Source: Agarilytica rhodophyticola (GTDB lineage Bacteria; Pseudomonadota; Gammaproteobacteria; Pseudomonadales; Cellvibrionaceae). Taken from it: a DNA stretch of 64,000 nucleotides. The notes below the pieces were generated by a model. The model ran no database searches. It saw only the letters and a program-made list of their open reading frames with translations, and was not told where the DNA came from. Location of the stretch: positions 4,618,501-4,682,500 of the forward strand of contig NZ_CP020038.1 of the NCBI RefSeq assembly GCF_002157225.2. The letters are read 5' to 3'. Below are positions 40,306 through 49,200 of this stretch, in pieces (positions within the stretch are counted from its first letter, which is position 1; the number at the start of each line of letters is the position of its first letter). The position numbers and the translations under genes are program-made.

Positions 40306-41192
40306 GCTTCCACATTTACCTCTTCTAGAGATTTATCCTTATCCGTATACTTCGCATATAGTGCTAACAAAGCTGCACCAATATACATCGTTAAACCGTA
40401 GACACCTGCGGATAAAGCATAACTAGGTGTATTCAATAAACTAATGGCAATTAATATAGCCACTGTTGAATTTTGAATTCCCACTTCAATGCCAAGGGTA
40501 ATTGCGTCTTTTTGAGAAAGGTGAAAAACTTTTCCAAGTACTAATCCAATAATCGTGGATAATAAATTCAACGCTAAACAAGCTGCAAATACTTGCGAAA
40601 AAGAATCCATGAGCGTGTCACGCTCTTGCAGCAGTAAACCAGCGATAATCACCATCATAAAAGTCATAGAAAAGCGACGAAAGAAAAGTTCACTTTTTAA
40701 AGCAAAAGAAGAAAAGTAATGGCGAATAACCATACCCAGAATAATCGGAACCAAGGTCACAAGTATCAGCCCTACCGAAGTTTTTATAAGAGAAAAACTA
40801 GGTGAATTATCATCAGCAAAATAAGAGAGAAAAAATTCGACCACAAAAGGTGTAGTGAAAACACAAACAAGTGTACACACGGCGGTTAAACTAATAGATA
40901 AGGCAAGATTGGCATTGGATAAATGACTGATAAGATTAGACATTGTGCCACCTGGGCAAGCGGCCAAAATCATTAAGCCTACTGCTAAAGGCGGTGCCAA
41001 TTTAAACCAAAAACAGATAGCAAAAGCCAGTAATGGCAATAATAGTAACTGCCCCAACAAACCAACAAAAATCGGTTTCGGTGTTTGCCATAAGCGAAGA
41101 AAGTCTAATCGCGTCAGTGTTAAGCCCATGCCAAACATAATCAAAGCGAGAGCAAAAGGCAAAAACACCTCGTTTAAAATTGATCCGGTCAT
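40302..41192 (-). CDS. Bile acid:sodium symporter (BASS) family transporter
   Basis: A 296-residue membrane protein with about nine to ten helices. It has the BASS segments ACPGGTMSNLISHLSNANLALSIS and GIEVGIQNSTVAILIA, whose ENGxQN-like GIQNS is the sodium-binding region. It likely takes up an organic anion with sodium. It is 83 nt downstream of the aldolase gene and probably in the same transcript, so the substrate may feed that enzyme (inference). Confidence 0.88.
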   Translation of the reverse strand: MTGSILNEVFLPFALALIMFGMGLTLTRLDFLRLWQTPKPIFVGLLGQLLLLPLLAFAICFWFKLAPPLAVGLMILAACPGGTMSNLISHLSNANLALSISLTAVCTLVCVFTTPFVVEFFLSYFADDNSPSFSLIKTSVGLILVTLVPIILGMVIRHYFSSFALKSELFFRRFSMTFMMVIIAGLLLQERDTLMDSFSQVFAACLALNLLSTIIGLVLGKVFHLSQKDAITLGIEVGIQNSTVAILIAISLLNTPSYALSAGVYGLTMYIGAALLALYAKYTDKDKSLEEVNVEA

Positions 41193-41275
41193 CGTTATTA
41201 TTATTTCAACAGATTAAAATTAATACAGGTGTTGGGGCCAATCAGGCCCCGATATATCATTTATTTCAGAAAAAC

Positions 41276-42094
41276 TTATTCCAAGAAGCTACTATCCTGG
41301 GCAGCAACCACTTGATATAAAGGCTGAAAATTACCCCAGGTCACAAGGTCTGAAGCATTTACCTGTTTTGTTTTAATTGCAATATCATGGTTAATCGTGG
41401 TTAATTTATCTGATGCAGCTTGCGCTACTAATTGACTATGGCAGCAGCTATCGAGCATCACGAAATTAGCGGCAGCAGCGTCAACGCTCTTACCTACCGT
41501 CAATAACCCGTGGTTTTGCAAAATAACTGCGAGGTTATCACCCAAAGCTTCGGCGATCATATCACCTTCATCCAGCTCAGCCACAACACCTGTAAAGGTA
41601 TCAAAAACACTGTGATTTTCATAAAACATACAAGCATCTTGCGATATAGGCTCAAGCAGTGTTCCTAAGGCAGAAAAGGCACGACCATATGTAGTGTGCG
41701 CATGGGCAACAGCATTTACATCAGGCCTGGCTTTATGTATGCGGGAGTGAATGGCAAATGCAGCATTATTAACGGGATATTTGCCATCTAAGATAGTGCC
41801 ACTGTGGTCTAAGCGCACAAGATCTGATGCTTTTATTTGTGAAAAATGCATGGCCAGAGGATTTACCCAGAAAGTATCCGTATCGATACAGTCCCGCAGG
41901 GTGATATGGCCCGCCAGGCCGGCGTCAAAACCATGTAGCGCAAACACTCTAAACGCTGCCGCAAGACGCTGTTTTTCGTACTCGCGCTGTTCTAATTTAT
42001 CCGTAAAAGTAGGCTCCAGAGGGATCGTAAGCTTCTCATTAGTCGCAGTTACTTGCTTGACTTGCTCATTGATACTGTCATCGGTGGGTTTCAT
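41276..42094 (-). CDS. Class II aldolase/adducin family protein
   Basis: A 272-residue zinc-dependent aldolase or epimerase fold protein. Metal ligands are seen in AVAHAHTTYGRAFS (H-x-H) and ILQNHGLLTVGKS, and HSRIHKARPDVNAV is typical. I start at ATG 42094, giving the normal family length. Starts at 42124 or 42208 would overlap or crowd the divergent LysR gene. Substrate unknown; the LysR neighbour suggests it responds to it. Confidence 0.85.
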   Translation of the reverse strand: MKPTDDSINEQVKQVTATNEKLTIPLEPTFTDKLEQREYEKQRLAAAFRVFALHGFDAGLAGHITLRDCIDTDTFWVNPLAMHFSQIKASDLVRLDHSGTILDGKYPVNNAAFAIHSRIHKARPDVNAVAHAHTTYGRAFSALGTLLEPISQDACMFYENHSVFDTFTGVVAELDEGDMIAEALGDNLAVILQNHGLLTVGKSVDAAAANFVMLDSCCHSQLVAQAASDKLTTINHDIAIKTKQVNASDLVTWGNFQPLYQVVAAQDSSFLE

Positions 42095-42182
42095 TATTAT
42101 GCCTATTATTGTTGGATTTGACATTAATTTAACCATCGCTAGAATTAATACAAATGATACAAATTCATAACAAACTATTAAT

Positions 42183-43094
42183 ATGCTGCATACAAAAGTT
42201 GACCTCAATCTGTTTTCAGTACTAGTGGCGATCTATGAAGAGGGAACAACGACCGCCGCCGCCGCTCGACTGCACTTAACTCAACCGGCTGTAAGTCATG
42301 CTCTGTCTCGCTTAAGAGATAAATTCAACGACGAGTTATTCACTCGTCACGGCAGGAAGATGGTGCCTTCAGCATATTGTCAAACGATTATTCCCAATGT
42401 TATCACAGCGCTAGAGCTACTGGATCTTACGGTCGACAATCAAATCGAGTTCGACATTTCACAATATAAAAGAGAAATAAAAATAGGCTTTAGGGATATA
42501 TTAGAGTCGTTATTTTTCCCCTATTTGATTACAGACCTCGCGACTAATACGCCCAATATCACCATCGACAGTCGGCAAGTGAGGCTCAGTGAAATAGAAA
42601 ATGCACTGGAGCAACAGTCGCTAGATATCGCCGTGGATGTATTAGTCCCCATGAATAAGAACATTCACAGCACACTCATGTGCAACGAACACTTTTCCCT
42701 TGTATGTAGGAAAAATCATCCAATATTGCAACAGCTAACCTTAAAGTCCTATAGCGAAGCGTCACACGCCATCGTATCTTTAAAAAATTCGGATGTAGAT
42801 ATTATTGATATGGCATTAGCCAAGTGCGGTGTTACACGAAATGTTACCCTTCGCTGCGAAAGTTATTTCGCAGCAGTAAATGTGATCAGTCAATGTGATT
42901 TGCTACTGACGATTCCAAGCGCCTATGCAAACAAGCTAAAAGATATTATTCCTATTGCTGTTTCTAGTTTACCTTTCGCGGTTCCAGACTTACCTGTCCA
43001 TATCTATTGGCATAAACAAGTGGAACAAGATCCGATAAATAGCTGGATGAGGGATAAGTTATTACACATAGCATCACAGCTGTTTAAAGTATAG
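42183..43094 (+). CDS. LysR-type transcriptional regulator
   Basis: A 303-residue regulator. The N-terminal winged HTH (about 1-65) has LFSVLVAIYEEGTTTAAAARLHLTQPAVSHALSRLRDKF, and the C-terminal half is the effector-binding domain. It is transcribed away from the aldolase and BASS genes with about 90 nt between starts, the usual layout in which a LysR protein controls its divergent neighbours. The effector is unknown. Confidence 0.93.
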   Translation: MLHTKVDLNLFSVLVAIYEEGTTTAAAARLHLTQPAVSHALSRLRDKFNDELFTRHGRKMVPSAYCQTIIPNVITALELLDLTVDNQIEFDISQYKREIKIGFRDILESLFFPYLITDLATNTPNITIDSRQVRLSEIENALEQQSLDIAVDVLVPMNKNIHSTLMCNEHFSLVCRKNHPILQQLTLKSYSEASHAIVSLKNSDVDIIDMALAKCGVTRNVTLRCESYFAAVNVISQCDLLLTIPSAYANKLKDIIPIAVSSLPFAVPDLPVHIYWHKQVEQDPINSWMRDKLLHIASQLFKV

Positions 43095-43157
43095 AAAAAA
43101 TGCAATTAAAAAATAATATCCAATAGTATTAAGTGAGCAGAACTACTATCTCAATCA

Positions 43158-43181
43158 GAGGCTTTTTACGTAAAAAACCTC
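43158..43181. terminator. Weak bidirectional stem-loop between LysR and the PKS
   Basis: GAGG/CCTC arms enclose an inner TTTTTACGTAAAAA dyad. It lies between the two convergent genes and could end both, but the arms are AT-rich. Confidence 0.45.
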
Positions 43182-43223
43182 CAAATAAACATGATCAAGC
43201 ATTACTTTTTAGCAGTTAACACT

Positions 43224-46200
43224 TTATGCAGGAACTGAATCAGTAGACGAGTGACAAACAGACTCTTTTTTATACAACATTAGACAGCACTCAATAATAA
43301 CATCGTAGGCTTTTGGCTCAGATAACAATGTTAAATGGCTCGATGAATCCACGTGGGTCAGCTTAAAGTTAGGGAGTACCTTTTGCCAATCACTCCAATA
43401 GTCAACACCTTTTAACGACAATTCATCGCTCTTAGCAACATAATAGCCTGAAGCCTCTCCCCAAAAAGACTCACTCTTATTGCGAAAATAATAGCAATCA
43501 ACAACCTCAGGTTTAGGTAGAGGAATAACTTCATAGGGATTGATATCATAAGATGCAAAAATATCAATAGCTTGACTAAGATTGCGATATAGCTGCTCCT
43601 TAGCGATATTCAAACCACGTTTATCAACTAGATCAACCAATGTTTGCAAATAGTTTTCATCATTGAAATCAATATCCAATTCATCGCGATGAAATGTTAG
43701 TCTTTCGGTATTATCCAAGCTTTCACCTACCATAGAAGCAAGTACTGTGTTTACAGACACTAGCACTAAACTTTTTTTAGAGTAATCATCTCTAATAAGG
43801 TGGTTATAATCCGAATGGAAAGTATCAAGCATAACTATACTATTTACTTGTTGTCCACGAGTTTGAAGAAGACGCACTATTTCATAGGCAATTAGCCCAC
43901 CTACAGAATAGCCCCCCAAATCGTAAGGCCCTTCTGGCTGAACACTTTGAATAATTTCGGTATAGTAGCTCGCCATCGCAGCAATACCTTTTAAAACAGC
44001 TTTATCAGTTTTCCAACCAGGTGCTTGGATACCATAGAATGGTCGCTCGCATATTGATGCAATAACACCATAAGGCTCTACACTTCCTATAGCCGGGTGT
44101 ATCCAGAATATAGGCCTACCCTTAGCTTTATGATTAAATAAGACCAATTCAGAAAACTTATTTACCTGACTATTTGTTTCTGATTGAGCCTGCTCAGTAT
44201 ATTTTACTTCTGATTTAGCAAGTAGAGCTATCAATTCAGATGAGTTTGAACTAACCAAGTATTCACTGATTTCGCGTACTGTTTGATAGTCATAGAGTAG
44301 TGTTTTGGGCAGAGTCACCCTAAGATCATTCTCTAATGCAGCAATTAATTGCATTCTCATAATTGAGTCAGTGCCATATACACTGAGCGACTCGTCATCT
44401 TCTATACTCTCATAAGGGAGTTTTAGAATTGCCGATAGATGGCGTTTTAAAATATGGGCAATTTTTTGATACTGTTGATTATCGTGAGATAACGAAACAG
44501 CACTTTCTAACGCTGCATTCGATACAATATTTCCAGCGCCTTCAATTTGAACCCATTGTAATAATTCGGTTTCATAACCAGATAACACCATTGTACTCGT
44601 ACAGTCTAAGAACAAACTTTGTTGTAAAGCATCAATACCATCGGCAGTCCCCAGAGGCAACATACCGGTATTTTTCCTCAATATATCCTCTGTTGCTTTA
44701 TCAACCTTCATGCCCCCTTCTTTCCACAGTGGCCAGTTAATGGATAAACTTTGTCCGAAGCGCTGGTTGTTAGCAACAAGCGTTTGTCTATAGTCAGCAT
44801 AAGCGTCCATAAATGCATTCGCCATTGCGTAATCAGACTGTCCTAAATTTCCCATCGCCCCCGCTACAGAGGAAAATAAAATAAATACATCCAAGGGGAT
44901 ATTTCGAGTGGATTCATCTAAATAGAATGTGCCAGATACCTTCGAGGCCATTACTTTATCGATAGCGTCTGAGGTTTTATTAATAATAAAGTTATCATCT
45001 GTTATACCTGCACTGTGAATAACACCGGTTAACTCACCATATTTTTCCTGTATAGTTTTAACTAATGTATTAACCGCTAGCTCATTACTAACATCTACAC
45101 ACTGGTAATCAGCCACTGCCCCCAAACTGCTTAGCTCATCCAACAATAGCTCTCCTTTCTCTTTAGTCAAACTAGAGCGCCCTGTCAGAATTAACTTGGC
45201 TTGTGAAGTCGCTGTTGCAATTGCCTTTGCAAAAATAAAACCCAAACCTCCTAGCCCTCCAGTAATTAAGTAAACACCATTATGTTTCCAGCGACTATTG
45301 GCAGATGTATTTTGGGGGAGTGATATTTTTTCAAAGCCTTGAACCAAGCGTTTATCACGCTGGTAACGAATCATCTTATGATCAGGATATAGCTTATTTT
45401 CCTCAAGCTTACCAACGAGATCTTGCATGTTTATATCGGACGTTACTTCTATTAACTGGCCGATAAATAATGGATTTTCCAACTGAGCAGTTTTAAGCAA
45501 AGCAACTAAGGCAGAAAAAACAGGTGGCATGTGATCGCAAGCCACAACAACTTGAAATAAAGTCTTTTTCTTGAGCCTACTTTGAAGAACTTGCTTAACT
45601 TTGTCAAATAACTGTTGGGCTACGGTAATGAACCCTTTGGCTTCGATTATTGTTGATGCATGGGTTACTGTTGTAAATTCATGTTGGATAAAGCTTATGG
45701 CAGTATCTGACTTCTGCAAGTCAAGACCACATAAAAATACATGGTGTTCACTATAGTTCACAAGCAGTGTGTTATTAATGTTTTGTGTTGCCTCCATTGC
45801 ATGCCAAGTAGGTCGTAATAATAAATAATTAGTGTTTCTACTCGTTAGTGTATTTGAACTGGCTTCTGCCACGCTAAATGAAAAACCTTTACATTGTGCA
45901 CATAAGACTCCTTGGTCGTTACACAAATCAATATCAAGTACAACTCTACCTTGCGATGTAGAATGATCTTGACTGTAGCGCACCCAAGCCCACATAGTTA
46001 CTTCACAGGCTTGGAAAATAGTCGCTTGATCCAAGCTCAATGGAAAATCAAGTTCAGGCATGTTTGAATGGCTTAGGCCATAGTATGCCTTTAGTGCAAG
46101 ATCGATTAACAATGGATGCAACGTATATACGCCTGCAGTTGACTGGAGAGAAGAAGGCAATGCTATTTTTGCCAAAACTTCATCACCACAGTACATTAGT

Positions 46201-49200
46201 TCAATGTCCGTTTTATCTCCGTCTCCTATAGTATGGGCATCGCGTTGCTGCAATAACTGCTGACATTGTGCTGCATTTAACACTCGCTCCTGCAAACGAG
46301 AACGTATAGCCAATAAATTTAGCTTCGGCTGCTCATCAATAGTCAATATGGTCGCCATACCCTCATTATCAGCGACCTTTCTCGTTTCTGTATTATATGT
46401 GGTTTTATTAATCCGTCGATAAATATAGTAAGCCGTTACTTCTTTATTATCTGGAACCAAGCGAATATATAATTCATTATATTGATCTTCTGGCGGGCAT
46501 GATTCGCACCGCCAAACAACATCATTTAACTGCAAAGCATAATGTGCACCCTCATTTTGATAAGCATTGTGTACAGCCACATATGCCATTTCCAGATAGG
46601 CCATATTAGAAAGATAAGAAAGTTTTTTGTCTGCACAAGATTTAAAGAAAAACTCAGTTCCTTGAAATCTAGAAGTAAAGCTTAAGCCCGAAAAATCAGA
46701 AGTGTTTTCGTGCAATAGAGGATGAAGTGTTTTGGCGGAAGTTTCAGGTTTTGAATGCTTATTGTCAACAATCCAATAGCGCTCTTTTGCGAACGGATAG
46801 GTGGGTAAGCTAATTCGTTGACTATCTGTGTGATCGTGTAGAGCCGACCAGTCCACATCTAACCCTTGCGCCCATAGCGTCAGCACTTTATCGTACTTAC
46901 CTTTAATAAGCCAAGTACTAATAGCTGTTTCAATATCCTCATCTTGAACTAACAAATCGAGTATTTCACTATTTTTATTACTCTTTGCAGAACGATAAAA
47001 CTTGGTATTCTTATCTCTCGCATCGGCGAGATATTCTTCTAACGATGCTATTAAGGACTGATGTGAGTAGGCAATAAAACCTAAACGCTCGCTCATCGTT
47101 TCACGACCTAATTGCAAAGTATAAGCAATATCCTTAAGCCTAAGCATATGACTGCACTTCGATAAGTAACGCGCCAAATTAGTCACGATCTTATTCAGCT
47201 GAACATAATTTTTAGCAGACAGAACAATAATATTTGCTTGATCTATATTGTTGTCCAGATGATTAGCAAAAGGTTTATTATATTCTTCCACAATCATATG
47301 AGCATTTGATCCACCCGCACCAAAAGATGATAAGCCTGCAATCCTAGGATATGGTATACCATCAATAACAGGCGCATCCCAATCTCTCAACGTTTGATTA
47401 ACGAAAAAAGGTGTGCTAGAAAAATCGATGTTAGAATTTAGAGTACTAGAATGTAAAGAAGGAACAATTTTTTTGTATTTAAGTTGTAATAATACTTTCG
47501 TTAAACCTGCAATTCCTGCAGCACTTTCGCAGTGACCGATATTAGACTTAGCCGATCCGAGAGCACAAAATTGTTTTTGTGATTGTTGAGAAAACGCCTT
47601 AGTTAGACCTCTAACCTCGATAGGGTCGCCAAGTTTCGTGCCAGTGCCATGAGCCTCTATATAACTCACTGTTCTCGGGTCAGCATGGGCTTCCTGAAGT
47701 GCTTGCTCAATCGCTTCTTGTTGCCTATTGGGGTTGGGTACAGTATAACCATTCACTTTTCCACCATGATTTATATGCATCCCTTTTATGACGCCATAAA
47801 TATTATCGCCATCACGTTTGGCATCACTTAGCCGTTTCAATATCACAGCACCGACACCCTCGCCCGGGATATAACCTTCCCCGCCCTGCCCAAAACTCTC
47901 ACAGCGACCTTTGCTCGAAATAAATTGTCCTTGGCTCAATAGTAAATATTTATTGGGATGTAAACTGAGATTAACACCACCAGCAATGGCCATGTGCGTG
48001 CGGTTATACTTTAAATCTTGACAGGCAAGATACAAGCTAGTTAGTGAGCTTGAACACATAGTATCAATACTCATACTAGGCCCATGCAAATCAAACACGT
48101 AGGAGATACGATTAGCAATGCTAGCGGGACTATTCCAAGCCGCCGCAGTAGTAGAAGATTGTGCAGCCAGCAGTTGATACTCACTATACATTACACCAAC
48201 ATAAACACCGACTTCCCCCCCGTTGCCTACTTGTTGCAGTTTTTGACGTGTATAACCTGCATCTTCCACTGCCTTCCATACCTCTTCTAAAAATAATCGC
48301 TCCTGTGGATCTAGAATCTCAGCCTCTCGCGGTGAAATATTAAAAAATAGTGGATCAAATTTGTCGACGTTATTAACAAAACCACCCCACTTACTATAGT
48401 GACGTCCAACCTCGCTGCGATCTTGGCTGTAGTACTCTTGCCAAGACCAGCGCTGTGCGGGCACCTCTGTAATGCAATCCTTACCTTTACATAAATTACT
48501 CCAGTACTCATCAATATTATCCGATTGCGGATATCTCCCTGATACGCCAATAATGGCGATATCTAAAGGATCTACCTGCGACGTAGTGTCAATACTGTGT
48601 TTTTTATTGCGTTGAGGTAAGTCACTATGCCATTTTTTAATGGTTCGATTATCATGCTCTGGCACCGATGCAGCGGGTGATACAGCAGCCATTTCCTGAT
48701 CAGAACTTTTTATCGGCGCAAATATATCTCTTGGTATTATTTTCTGTAACACTGATGTGGAGTATGTAGCGACAAGATATTGGCTAAGTTGATCTAATGT
48801 CTGGTATTCGAAAAACAACGTACTGGGTAAGTCATTGAATATTTTTTTCAGCTTATCAATCATTTTCATAGACATCAGCGAATCAATCCCATAATTCTCC
48901 AATGGCTGATGTCCTGAAATTTGATCAAAAGGTAGTTCTAATACATCCGCTAACTGATGTTTAATGAAATCAGTGACGGCTTGCAGAAATGCGAGTTTAC
49001 TATCATCATTTTTTATTGTGGGAGCTTGTGTAAGCTGATTTTCTTTAGTCGAAGAGTTAAAAACTTTTGTATCATTACGCGACCTACCTGCTTCTTCGGT
49101 AACTGTTAGCTGGCCTGGTATAGCTCTCAATAATAAACCTCGTAATTGCACACAAACTTCACCACGATGGTTGTATAAGTCGATAGCTATTTTTTTTAAA

